Source: Glacieibacterium arshaanense (GTDB taxonomy: Bacteria; Pseudomonadota; Alphaproteobacteria; Sphingomonadales; Sphingomonadaceae). Taken from it: 64,000 bases of DNA. Under the pieces are notes generated by a model that was not told where the DNA came from, did not search any database, and worked only from the letters and a program-made list of their open reading frames with translations. Numbering within the stretch: the first letter of the stretch is position 1; the number at the start of each line of letters is the position of its first letter. Positions 1-7,782 of this stretch are shown piece after piece. Both the position numbers and the translations under genes were made by a program. The stretch covers positions 338,122 to 402,121 of the forward strand of contig NZ_SIHO01000003.1 in assembly GCF_004681125.1 (NCBI RefSeq), read 5' to 3'.

Positions 1-1
1 G

Positions 2-520
2 GACATGGACGAAGGGCTGCGGCGTTTCCTCAAACTGCGCCGCGATGTCAACCAACGCGGCCACGCCCCCGAACGCGTGCTTGAATCGATCGAGCGGCGT
101 GCGGCAGATGGCGCGCGTTTCATCGCGCCACAGGCCGCCGCCGCCGATGTCATTTTCCGGCTCGAACCGCGCCACCCGTCGGCGGTCGCCGATCCGGCGG
201 TCGCTATCGATGCATCGATGCTGCGGCTGGTGGTGACGCTGGCGCCAGGGCGCAATTTCGACCGCGCAGCACGCCTGCTGGCATCGCTGTCGGGCATCCG
301 CGTCATCGAAAGCGCCGATGACGACGGTCGGCTGCGGCTGCTGGTGGAGGGTGAACCGACCGCCGCGGATATCGCCGCCGCCGCACGCCGCATCGCGCCC
401 GACATGGACTGGTTGCTTTCTGCCGAACCGCGTTGGCAACCGGGGCTGTCGGGCGTGATGCAACTGATATTGCTCACTGAATTCGACCGCGCGCGCCGCC
501 GCCGGGGAGGCATGGCATGA
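2..520 (+). CDS. Uridine kinase/phosphoribulokinase-family protein, C-terminal part (cut by window edge)
   Basis: The reading frame is open from the first bases, so the gene starts upstream and only about 172 C-terminal residues are visible; the P-loop is outside the window. The visible part begins with an Arg-rich segment (LRRFLKLRRDVNQRG) followed by a PQ...AD stretch, the pattern of the lid and C-terminal region of uridine kinase/phosphoribulokinase-type P-loop kinases. The substrate cannot be told from this part. The stop overlaps the start of the HAD phosphatase gene by 4 bases (ATGA), so the two are translationally coupled. Family assignment is moderately sure and the substrate unknown. 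Confidence 0.6.
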   Translation, partial: DMDEGLRRFLKLRRDVNQRGHAPERVLESIERRAADGARFIAPQAAAADVIFRLEPRHPSAVADPAVAIDASMLRLVVTLAPGRNFDRAARLLASLSGIRVIESADDDGRLRLLVEGEPTAADIAAAARRIAPDMDWLLSAEPRWQPGLSGVMQLILLTEFDRARRRRGGMA

Positions 521-1251
521 AACTCCATAACGCTGATTTGTTCGCGCAGCGGCCGGCTGCAGTGCTGCTCGACCTCGACAATACGCTCTACGCCTACGCG
601 CCCTGCAACGCCGCCGGCATGGCCGCCGCCGCCGAACTGGCGTACAGCCTGCACGGTATTTCGGCCGCCGATTTCATGCAGTGTTTCAACGATGCACGTG
701 CCGAGTTGAAGGCGCGGCTGGGGCCGGTCGCGGCGTCGCATAGCCGGCTGCTGTATTTCCAGCGCACCATCGAACGCGCCGGTTTTGCCAGCCAGCCGTT
801 CGCGGTACTGCAGCTTGAGCAAGCATTCTGGCGTGCCTATCTCGACGCCGCCGTGCTGTTTCCGCACGCGCTCGATTTCCTCGATGACTTGCGCATTGCC
901 GGCGTGCCGGCGGTCATTGTCACCGACCTGACCGCGCAGATCCAGCTACGCAAGATGATCCTGCTCGGCATCGATAAGATGGTTGATTGGCTGGTGACCT
1001 CCGAAGAAAGCGGTGCCGACAAGCCGGCGGCATTGGGTTTCGAACTGGCGCTGGCGAAACTCGGCGGCGTCGAAGGCCCGGTGTGGTTCATCGGCGATTC
1101 GATCGACGGCGACATGGTTGGCGCAAAGGCGGCGATCGACGCGGTGACCTTGCTCAAGGTCGATCGCGGCGCGGTCAGCCACCCGGCGGTTGATGCCAGC
1201 TTCAGCGATTTCGCGGCGCTGCGCCGCCTGTTTGCCCGCACGTCGCTATGA
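517..1251 (+). CDS. HAD-superfamily hydrolase (phosphatase)
   Basis: This 244-residue protein has the HAD core in order. Motif I is LDLDNTLYAY near residue 20 (nucleophile Asp in DxDxT form), motif II is VIVTD near residue 137, a Lys lies in GADKPAALGF, and motif IV is FIGDSIDGD near residue 192. An alpha-helical cap fills the region between motifs I and II. It most resembles HAD phosphatases of the pyrimidine 5'-nucleotidase or sugar-phosphatase kind. It overlaps both neighbours by 4 bases, so it is read together with the kinase and the aldolase-like gene and probably removes a phosphate from the pathway intermediate. That role is inferred. Confidence 0.8.
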   Translation: MKLHNADLFAQRPAAVLLDLDNTLYAYAPCNAAGMAAAAELAYSLHGISAADFMQCFNDARAELKARLGPVAASHSRLLYFQRTIERAGFASQPFAVLQLEQAFWRAYLDAAVLFPHALDFLDDLRIAGVPAVIVTDLTAQIQLRKMILLGIDKMVDWLVTSEESGADKPAALGFELALAKLGGVEGPVWFIGDSIDGDMVGAKAAIDAVTLLKVDRGAVSHPAVDASFSDFAALRRLFARTSL

Positions 1252-2258
1252 CGGCGCTCGACGAACTGGCGGCGGTGTCGGCGCGCATCGGCGCCGATCC
1301 GTTGCTGGTGCAGGGGCCGGGCGGCAACAGCTCGGTCAAGTTTGGCGACGAGCTGTGGGTCAAGGCGTCGGGCGTCTGGCTGGCGCAGGCGCTTGAACGG
1401 CCGATCTTCACCGGGCTGTCGCTGGCGGCGGTGCATGCGGCGGTAGCACGCGGCGAAGTCGAGGATTTCACCGCCGCACGACTGCCCGGCAGCGATGCAG
1501 CGTTGCGCCCGTCAATCGAAACCGCGCTGCACGCGCTGCTGCCGCACGCCGCAGTTCTGCACGCGCACGCGGTCAATGCGATGGCGGTCAGCGTGCTCGC
1601 CGATGGTGCGGCGCGTGCGGCGAAAGCGCTCGACGGGCATCTGCGCTGGGCGTGGGTGCCCTACCACCGCCCTGGTGCGCCACTTGCCGCCGCGATTGCT
1701 CAGGTGCTCGCCGACACGCTCGCCGATGTGCTGCTGCTCGCCAACCACGGTATCGTCGTCGGCGCTGACACACCGCAAGCCGCCGAAGCGCTGCTGCGCG
1801 ATGTCGAGGCGCGACTGGCGCTGCCGGTGGCAACACTGCCCGAAGCCCCGGCAGGCGCCGGCGACGCCGACCATGAACGCCACGTTGCCGCCGACGGGCT
1901 GGCGCTCGACGCACGGCTGACGGCCATATTTGCCGCCGCGCCGCTATTCCCCGACCAGGTCGTGTTCGTCGGCGGCGCGGTGCCGGTGCTCCAGCCCGGC
2001 GAAGCGCTGGTCACCTGCGCGGCGCGTGTCCATGCCGCGACCGGCGTACTGCCCGCGCTGATCCTCGCCCCCGGTGTCGGCGCCTTCGCGCGCCGAAACC
2101 GTACACCGAGCGCCGATGCCGTGATCGCCGGGCTTGTCGAAGTCGCACGCCGCCTGCCGCTCGATGCCACCGTCACCGGGCTGCCCGACGGCGCTGTCGA
2201 CGCGCTGCTCAACTGGGATGCCGAGGCGTGGCGGCTGCAACAGGCGCAGGCCCGCTGA
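1248..2258 (+). CDS. Class II aldolase/adducin-family protein
   Basis: The 336-residue protein shows the class II aldolase fold signatures. These are GPGGNSSVK near residues 23-31, the zinc pair HAH at 105-107, and the third zinc histidine in ANHG at 165-168. Enzymes of this fold are zinc-dependent aldolases, epimerases or dehydratases acting on phosphorylated sugars. After about residue 200 there is a further region of roughly 130 residues that a plain 210-270 residue aldolase lacks. It shows no motif I recognise. The gene overlaps the HAD gene by 4 bases and the nucleotidyltransferase gene by 1 base (TGATG), so it belongs to one operon. The substrate is unknown. Confidence 0.8.
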   Translation: MTALDELAAVSARIGADPLLVQGPGGNSSVKFGDELWVKASGVWLAQALERPIFTGLSLAAVHAAVARGEVEDFTAARLPGSDAALRPSIETALHALLPHAAVLHAHAVNAMAVSVLADGAARAAKALDGHLRWAWVPYHRPGAPLAAAIAQVLADTLADVLLLANHGIVVGADTPQAAEALLRDVEARLALPVATLPEAPAGAGDADHERHVAADGLALDARLTAIFAAAPLFPDQVVFVGGAVPVLQPGEALVTCAARVHAATGVLPALILAPGVGAFARRNRTPSADAVIAGLVEVARRLPLDATVTGLPDGAVDALLNWDAEAWRLQQAQAR

Positions 2259-3967
2259 TGCAGATCATCATCCCCATGTCGGGCTTTGGCGAGCGATTCC
2301 GCCGCGCCGGCTATGACGTGCCCAAGCCGCTGATCCCCGTCGATGGCAAGCCGATCATCGGCCATGTCATCGATCTGTTCCCGGGCGAAACCGACTTCAT
2401 TTTTATCTGCAACCGCTACCATCTCGAAGAGCCCGCCTATGCGATGGCCGAAACCTTGCGCCGGCTGTGCCCGAAAGGCCGCATCGTCGCCATCGAGCCG
2501 CACCGCCACGGCCCGGTCTGGGCGGTGCTGCAGGCGCGCCAATACATCGACCCCGCCAAGCCGGTGTTCATCAACTATTGCGACTTCAGTTGCGTCTGGG
2601 ACTGGGCCGATTTCAAGGCGTTCGTGCGCGAAACCGCCTGCGCCGGCGCGGTGCCGGCCTACCGCGGCTTCCACCCGCACAGCCTGCACGGCAACAGCTA
2701 CGCCTTCATCAAGGAAACCGGCGGCTGGCTCACCGACATTCAGGAAAAGCAGGCCTGGACCGACGACCCCATGTCCGAATACGCGTCGAGCGGCGGCTAC
2801 TATTTCGACAGCGGCGCGCGTGCGCTCGAGATGCTCGACGCGCAGGTTGCCGAAGAACTGCGCGTCAACAACGAATTCTACGTCAGCCTCGCCTACAAGG
2901 TCATGGCGGCGCGCGGCCTCAAGGTCGCGGTGTATGAGTTGCAGCACTTCATGCAATGGGGCACCCCCGATGACCTCGCAGAATATCTCGGCTGGTCGCG
3001 CGCCTTCCGCCGGCTGGCGTTCGATGAAGCCCGCCGCGCGCGCCAGTCGGGTGCGGTGCTGGTGCCGATGGCGGGCTATGGCAAGCGCTTTGCCGACGCA
3101 GGCTACACGCTGACCAAGCCGTTGATTCCGGTGTCGGGCCGCCCGATGGTCATCCAGGCGACGCGCGACCTGCCCGACGCGCCGGTGACGCGCTTTGTCG
3201 TGCGCCGCGACCTGCCGATGCTCGACGCGCTGCTCCGCAAACTCCGCACCTCGTTCATCGGCACCTCGACGCTGGTGCTTGATGAAGGCACCGAGGGCCA
3301 GGCGGTGACCTGCCAGCTCGGCGTCGAAGCGCTCGACCCCAACGCACCGCTGACCATCGGCGCCTGCGACAACGCCATGCTCTACGACCCGGCGAAGTTC
3401 GAAGCTGCGATGCAGACCGGTGGCGCCGACATGCTCGTCTGGGTGGTACGCGGCCATGCCGATGGCAAGCTGCGGCCGACCAATTTCGGCTGGGTCGATA
3501 CCGATGACGCCGGCAACGTCACCGGCGTCCGCGTCAAGCAGGCCCCCGAAGACCCCGCCACCGCGCCGATGATCGTCGGCGCCTTCAGCTTCCGCCGCGC
3601 CGCCGATTTCAGCACCGCCGCCGCCGCGCTGGTGGCGCGGGGCGGCCGTGTCAACGGCGAGTTTTACGTCGACAGCCTGGTCACCGACGCCCTCGCCGCC
3701 GGGCTCGACGTGCGGCTGTTCGAAATCGACCACTACCTCGGCTGGGGCACCCCCAACGACCTCAAGACCTTCGAATATTGGCAGTCCGCCTTTTCGAAAT
3801 GGCCAAGCCACCCGTACCGCCTCGACCGCGACCGCCGGATTCCGCCAAGCCAGGTTGCCGCGCTCAGCGCCCGCTACGCCGCGCATCCGGCGCCAAGGCC
3901 GCACGGCCTCGCGCCGGTGGTGGCGCGGGTGTCGTGGGGTGAACGGTTGAAGTGGCTTTTCAAGTAG
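2258..3967 (+). CDS. Tandem (duplicated) nucleotidyltransferase-domain protein
   Basis: The 569-residue protein contains two NTP-transferase domains in a row. The first covers about residues 1-255 and opens with IPMSGFGERF and KPLIPVDGKP. The second covers about 265-515 and opens with VPMAGYGKRF and KPLIPVSGRP. Each has an acidic metal site (CDF near 108-110; CDN near 370-372) and a closing WGTPDDL or WGTPNDL near 234 and 497. Single-domain relatives occur in capsule and polysaccharide loci and make NDP-sugars or NDP-polyols. The ATG shares one base with the preceding stop. A longer frame upstream exists but lies inside the aldolase gene. Two active domains or one catalytic plus one structural domain are both possible. 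Confidence 0.8.
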   Translation: MQIIIPMSGFGERFRRAGYDVPKPLIPVDGKPIIGHVIDLFPGETDFIFICNRYHLEEPAYAMAETLRRLCPKGRIVAIEPHRHGPVWAVLQARQYIDPAKPVFINYCDFSCVWDWADFKAFVRETACAGAVPAYRGFHPHSLHGNSYAFIKETGGWLTDIQEKQAWTDDPMSEYASSGGYYFDSGARALEMLDAQVAEELRVNNEFYVSLAYKVMAARGLKVAVYELQHFMQWGTPDDLAEYLGWSRAFRRLAFDEARRARQSGAVLVPMAGYGKRFADAGYTLTKPLIPVSGRPMVIQATRDLPDAPVTRFVVRRDLPMLDALLRKLRTSFIGTSTLVLDEGTEGQAVTCQLGVEALDPNAPLTIGACDNAMLYDPAKFEAAMQTGGADMLVWVVRGHADGKLRPTNFGWVDTDDAGNVTGVRVKQAPEDPATAPMIVGAFSFRRAADFSTAAAALVARGGRVNGEFYVDSLVTDALAAGLDVRLFEIDHYLGWGTPNDLKTFEYWQSAFSKWPSHPYRLDRDRRIPPSQVAALSARYAAHPAPRPHGLAPVVARVSWGERLKWLFK

Positions 3968-3968
3968 A

Positions 3969-4060
3969 AGAGCCTCCGGCGGGCAGGCCTGAGGCCTGCA
4001 CCCATTTGAAGAACGCTAAACAATCGGGTGCAGGCCTCAAGCCTGCCCGCCGGAGGCTCT
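3969..4060. repeat. Palindromic intergenic repeat pair R1 (REP/BIME-like)
   Basis: Two 35-bp halves lie head to head at 3969-4003 and 4026-4060 with a 22-bp spacer. The outer arm reads AGAGCCTCCGGCGGGCAGG and its inverse in the second half. The inner stems are GCAGGCC-TGA-GGCCTGC and the same with one G-T wobble. The pair fills the gap between two convergent genes. Confidence 0.9.
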
Positions 4061-4883
4061 ATTGGCCTTCCACCCGCCGCAACACCAACCGGCTCGCCAT
4101 CGCGAAGGTCTCGGGCGCCAGCTTGATCAGCACGCTGTCCACCCAGTCGACGGCCTTCAGCAGCGGATCGGGCAGGTTGATGGTCTTGGTCTTGGCGATC
4201 ACCCCGCCCGACAGCGGGAACACCAGGCATTCGTTGAGCTCATAGCGTTCGATGACGAACTGCGGCACCGCGGCCGCAAACGCCTTGCGGTCGTGCCACA
4301 GCAGCTGCGGGATGGCGCAATTGGCGCTCCACGGATCGCGCGGGTCATTGGCGACGGCGCTGGGGTCGAACACGTCAACATCATACGACCAGCCCTCGTG
4401 CTTCATCAGCCACAGCAGAAAGCGCATGCTGAGCGAGGTATGAATTTCGTTGATCAGCACGCGGCCGCCGGGCTTCACCGCCTTCGCCAGCTGGTCGAAA
4501 AACGCCATCGGGCTGGCGAGGTGGTGGATCATGTGGCTGCACACCACTACGTCGAACTGCTCGCCCAGCTCGCCAATCGCCATCGCATCGACAATTCGGC
4601 TCGTCCACGGCCGCGGCTCGACATCGGACAGCGCCACCGGCGCCTCGACAAACAGCCCAAGGAACCCGGCGCCCGACCCGAGCTCGATCGCGTTCATGCC
4701 GGGCTTGATATAGTCGTTCATCCAGCCGAAGCGCTTTTCGAGCAGATAGCGCAGATTGTTCGGCCGCTTCGCCAGAAACCGCTGCCGCGCCCCGACGACA
4801 TCGCCCTCATTCGCCATCTTGTTGGCGTCATGGTCGGGGAAGAACTCGCCCCCCAGCAACATCGGTCGTGCAAAATTGCTCAT
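4059..4883 (-). CDS. Class I SAM-dependent methyltransferase
   Basis: The 274-residue protein has the SAM-binding motif I ELGSGAGFLG at about residues 67-76, an acidic residue after the second strand (LSDVEP), and post-motif strands VVVCSHMIHH and KPGGRVLINE. This is the Methyltransf_11 pattern. The N-terminal 60 residues form a helical cap. It is convergent with the nucleotidyltransferase gene and divergent from gtrA (84 bp apart), so it may serve the same envelope-polymer pathway, but the methyl acceptor is not visible. Confidence 0.8.
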   Translation of the reverse strand: MSNFARPMLLGGEFFPDHDANKMANEGDVVGARQRFLAKRPNNLRYLLEKRFGWMNDYIKPGMNAIELGSGAGFLGLFVEAPVALSDVEPRPWTSRIVDAMAIGELGEQFDVVVCSHMIHHLASPMAFFDQLAKAVKPGGRVLINEIHTSLSMRFLLWLMKHEGWSYDVDVFDPSAVANDPRDPWSANCAIPQLLWHDRKAFAAAVPQFVIERYELNECLVFPLSGGVIAKTKTINLPDPLLKAVDWVDSVLIKLAPETFAMASRLVLRRVEGQ

Positions 4884-4967
4884 GGCGCAACACTATGGAG
4901 CCGGCGACGCATTATCAAGCCGTGCCGCCCGCTGGCAATTGTCGCACGCAACCCATAAACATGCGCC

Positions 4968-5372
4968 ATGCCGCAAAACCCCGCCCGCGCCCGTGCCATC
5001 CAATGGTTCACCCAGGCCAGCCGCTTCGGTGTCGTCGGTGTTGTCGGCGCCGGGCTCGACTATCTCGCACTCACCCAGGCCGTCGCGCACGGCGCCTCGC
5101 CCTACGCCGCGCGGCCGTTCACGCTGGTCATCGCCGTCGTCGTCACCTGGTGGCTCAACCGCTCGCTCACCTTCGCCGCCAAGGCCCCGCCGAGCTGGCG
5201 CGAGTTCGGCCACTACGCGGCCATCACCACCACCGGCCTCGCGATCCAGCTCGCCGTCTATTGGGGCGGCCTCGCGCTCGGCGCCCCGATCTGGCTGGCC
5301 TTCCTCACCGGCATCGCCTCCTCGGTGGTATTCAGCTTCCTGCGCGTGCGCCGGATGTTCTCGAAGCGCTGA
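4968..5372 (+). CDS. GtrA-family membrane protein
   Basis: This 134-residue protein has four hydrophobic segments and the GtrA signature, including FGVVGVVGAGLDYL in the first helix and TWWLNRSLTF after the second. It ends in basic residues (RVRRMFSKR). GtrA proteins sit in the inner membrane and help move polyprenyl-linked sugars across it for O-antigen or teichoic-acid glucosylation. No glycosyltransferase partner lies beside it, although the nucleotidyltransferase operon is 1 kb away. The start has no clear ribosome binding site. Confidence 0.85.
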   Translation: MPQNPARARAIQWFTQASRFGVVGVVGAGLDYLALTQAVAHGASPYAARPFTLVIAVVVTWWLNRSLTFAAKAPPSWREFGHYAAITTTGLAIQLAVYWGGLALGAPIWLAFLTGIASSVVFSFLRVRRMFSKR

Positions 5373-5389
5373 GGGGAGGGCAATCAATC

Positions 5390-5425
5390 GGGTGCAGGCC
5401 TCAGGCCTGCCCGCCGGAGGCCCTT
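5390..5425. repeat. Palindromic intergenic repeat R2, single right half
   Basis: One copy of the right half of the repeat is present (inner stem GCAGGCC-TCA-GGCCTGC, outer arm GCCCGCCGGAGGCCCTT), without its partner. It lies in the 62-bp gap between the convergent gtrA and amidohydrolase genes. Confidence 0.85.
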
Positions 5426-5434
5426 CACTTCCCC

Positions 5435-7030
5435 CTACTTCGCCGCCCCGCCCCGTGCCGCCTTCTCCGCCGACACCTGTGCGCGGATTTCGGCGAGGAG
5501 CGCGGGGGCGTCGTAGACGATGCCGTCCTTGACCGTGTAGCGGATGCCGCCGACGGTCTCCAACCGGTTGGTTTGCGGGTTGAGGCGTTGGAAGCCGGTG
5601 CCGTAGAGCGTTTTGAAGTTCTGCAGCGGGTTTTCGGGGGCGATGACGATGTCGGCGCGTTGGCCGACGCGGACAGTGCCGAAGTCGGGGGCGCCGCCCT
5701 TGGGGTCGGTGAGCGTGCGGGCGCCTTCGATGGTGGCGGAGCGGATGACTTCGAGCGGCGAGAAGCCGGCTTCCTGCAGCAGCTCGAATTCCTGGATATA
5801 GCCGAAGCCCCAGATCTGGAAGATGAAGCCTGAGTCCGAGCCGGTGGTGACGCGGCCGCCCATGTTCTTGTAATCGTTCACCAGCGCCATGTAGCGTTTA
5901 TAGAAATTGCGCCAGGCGACTTCGTTGGCGGTGGTCCAGTCGAAGAAGTAGGAGCCGTGGTTGTCGCGGTTCGACTGGAAATAGTCCCACAGGCTGGGCA
6001 GCGTGTATTCGGCCTGCCAGTCGGCGTTGCGGGCGCGCATCAGGTCGCGTGATGCCGAGTAGATCGTCATCGTCGGGTCGAAGGTGACGCCGGTGGCTTT
6101 TTGCGCCTCCAGATACGCCTTCCATTCGGGCGAGCCGGGCTCAACGATCTGGTCCCAGATTTCGGCGATGCCGCCGAAGCGCGCCTGTTCATCGTTGAAG
6201 TTGTAGGTGGCGGGGCTGTCCTGCAGCGTCCGGCCGTTCAGCAGGCTTTCGAAATGGCCATAGAAATGCGTGACGGTGCCAAGCCCGGCCGCGGCGGCGT
6301 CGCGGGCGTTGAACTGCCCGACATAGGGCTGGCTGAGGTGCGCGACGGTGCCGAGGCCGAGTTTCTTCGCCTCGGCAATCGCGGCCTTTTCGACGTCGGG
6401 GCTGTCATCGCCGCGGTTGAAGAACTTGACGCCGTCGACGCCTTGTTTCGCCGCCCATTGCACCCAGGCGCGGGCCTGCGCGGGGGTGGTGACGTCGCCC
6501 TTGTCCCAGCCGCTGCCCAGCGTCTGATAGGCGTAGATGTGCGGTGCGGCGATCTGGTTGGCGGCGCTACGGCGCTTGTCCGACAGCGCGTGCGCGACAT
6601 CATCGCCGAACATTGGCACGCTGCGCACCGTGGTGACGCCGTGCGCCAGCCACAGCTTGTAGGCATACGACGGGTCGGGGGATTTCTGCGGGTCACCGTT
6701 GTGGCCGTGCATGTCGACAAAGCCGGGGAGCACGAACATGCCGGTGGCGTCGATCTCGCGCGTTGCCCCCTGCGGCTTGCGGTCGGGGCGCATCGGCAGG
6801 CCGGGTGTGCCGGCGGGGTTGATCGCGGTGATGCGGTCGCCCTGAATGACGATGTCGGCGGGGCCATACGGCGGCGCGCCGTCGCCCTGGATGATGGTGA
6901 CGCCGCGGACGACGAGCGTCGGGTAGGGGCCGGCGCCCTCCGCCGCGGTGCGCGCCGGCGTCGGCTGCATGTCGGCGGCAAGCACGGGCGCGGCGAAGGC
7001 GAGCAGCAGCGCGGCGAGGCGAAGTTTCAT
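5435..7030 (-). CDS. Secreted amidohydrolase-family metal enzyme
   Basis: The 531-residue protein begins with a signal peptide (cleavage likely after APVLAA, about residue 19). It carries the amidohydrolase metal-binding signature GFVDMHGHN near residue 107, further histidines in TVAHLSQ and VTHFYGH, and a late Asp in TTGSDSGF. The C-terminal strand returns to the small beta domain (GQRADIVIAPENP). Family members hydrolyse C-N bonds in peptides, imidazolonepropionate-like rings or xenobiotics. The substrate here is not deducible. The start is supported by an AGGGGAC ribosome binding site. Its N-terminus faces the GST gene across repeat R3. Confidence 0.85.
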   Translation of the reverse strand: MKLRLAALLLAFAAPVLAADMQPTPARTAAEGAGPYPTLVVRGVTIIQGDGAPPYGPADIVIQGDRITAINPAGTPGLPMRPDRKPQGATREIDATGMFVLPGFVDMHGHNGDPQKSPDPSYAYKLWLAHGVTTVRSVPMFGDDVAHALSDKRRSAANQIAAPHIYAYQTLGSGWDKGDVTTPAQARAWVQWAAKQGVDGVKFFNRGDDSPDVEKAAIAEAKKLGLGTVAHLSQPYVGQFNARDAAAAGLGTVTHFYGHFESLLNGRTLQDSPATYNFNDEQARFGGIAEIWDQIVEPGSPEWKAYLEAQKATGVTFDPTMTIYSASRDLMRARNADWQAEYTLPSLWDYFQSNRDNHGSYFFDWTTANEVAWRNFYKRYMALVNDYKNMGGRVTTGSDSGFIFQIWGFGYIQEFELLQEAGFSPLEVIRSATIEGARTLTDPKGGAPDFGTVRVGQRADIVIAPENPLQNFKTLYGTGFQRLNPQTNRLETVGGIRYTVKDGIVYDAPALLAEIRAQVSAEKAARGGAAK

Positions 7031-7079
7031 ATGTGGGTCCCCTTTGGTGATAGCGTAGCGGGGGATTGGGGAAGGTTAA

Positions 7080-7114
7080 AGAGCCTCCGGCGGGCAGGCG
7101 TGACGCCTGCACCC
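7080..7114. repeat. Palindromic intergenic repeat R3, single left half
   Basis: One left half is present, with inner stem GCAGGCG-TGA-CGCCTGC. Compared with the commonest version, both the C and its pairing G have been exchanged, so the stem is kept. It lies between two divergent genes. Confidence 0.85.
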
Positions 7115-7170
7115 ACTTGCTTGCGCGCGTACTTCCCGAAATAGTCGGCGCTTCAACTTCGGAGACCGTG

Positions 7171-7782
7171 ATGCAGCTGCTTTATTCGACGACCTCGCCT
7201 TATGCGCGCAAGTTGCGCGTCATCATTGCCGAACTGGGGCTGGAGGTCGCGTTCGTCGAAACCGCAGCGATGGAAAATCCGCCGGCGCTGCGCGCGGCGA
7301 ACCCGTTGACCAAGGTGCCTGCGCTGATCACCGGGCCGGAAGCGCATCAGGCGATTTTCGATTCGCCGGTGATTGCGGCGTATCTGCTGTCGCTCGACCC
7401 GAAGCAGACGTTGCTTCCCGCCACCGGCGACGCGCATTGGCAGGCCCTGACCATCGAAGCGCTATGCGACGGTATATTGGACGCCGCCATCGGCCTGCGG
7501 TTCGAAGCCGCGGCCGGCGGCACCGACCGGTCGCCAATGTGGGCGAACCGCATGCGTGCGGCGATCGACAATGCCATACTGGCGCTACCGGCGCGGCTGG
7601 CGGCCTATGAGAAGGTGGCGGGCGACGGCTTCGGCTATGCGCAAGCTTGCGCGGTTGTGGCGCTCGAATACCTCGATTTCCGCTTTCCCGATACCGACTG
7701 GCGCACCGCCGCCCCGGCATTGGCGCCATTCCACAAGCATTGGACCGACCGCGCCTCGCTGGCGACTACGCGCCCGGCCTAG
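7171..7782 (+). CDS. Glutathione S-transferase family protein
   Basis: The 203-residue protein starts MQLLYSTTSPYARKLRV, the N-terminal thioredoxin-fold segment with a Ser-rich glutathione site. The cis-proline loop NPLTKVPAL and a DSPVIAAYL helix follow, then an all-helical C-terminal domain. These enzymes conjugate or reduce electrophiles with glutathione in the cytoplasm. The ATG chosen is the one that begins the beta-1 strand; a longer frame upstream reads through the repeat and is not credible. Its 3' end overlaps the convergent acyltransferase gene by 17 bases. Confidence 0.88.
   Translation: MQLLYSTTSPYARKLRVIIAELGLEVAFVETAAMENPPALRAANPLTKVPALITGPEAHQAIFDSPVIAAYLLSLDPKQTLLPATGDAHWQALTIEALCDGILDAAIGLRFEAAAGGTDRSPMWANRMRAAIDNAILALPARLAAYEKVAGDGFGYAQACAVVALEYLDFRFPDTDWRTAAPALAPFHKHWTDRASLATTRPA

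Noticed and set aside
1700-3904. A 734-codon open frame on the minus strand opposite the aldolase and nucleotidyltransferase genes.
   Set aside because: It is Arg/Gly/Ala/His-rich with no domain, and the plus strand there codes for clear enzymes. Long antisense frames are common at this GC content.
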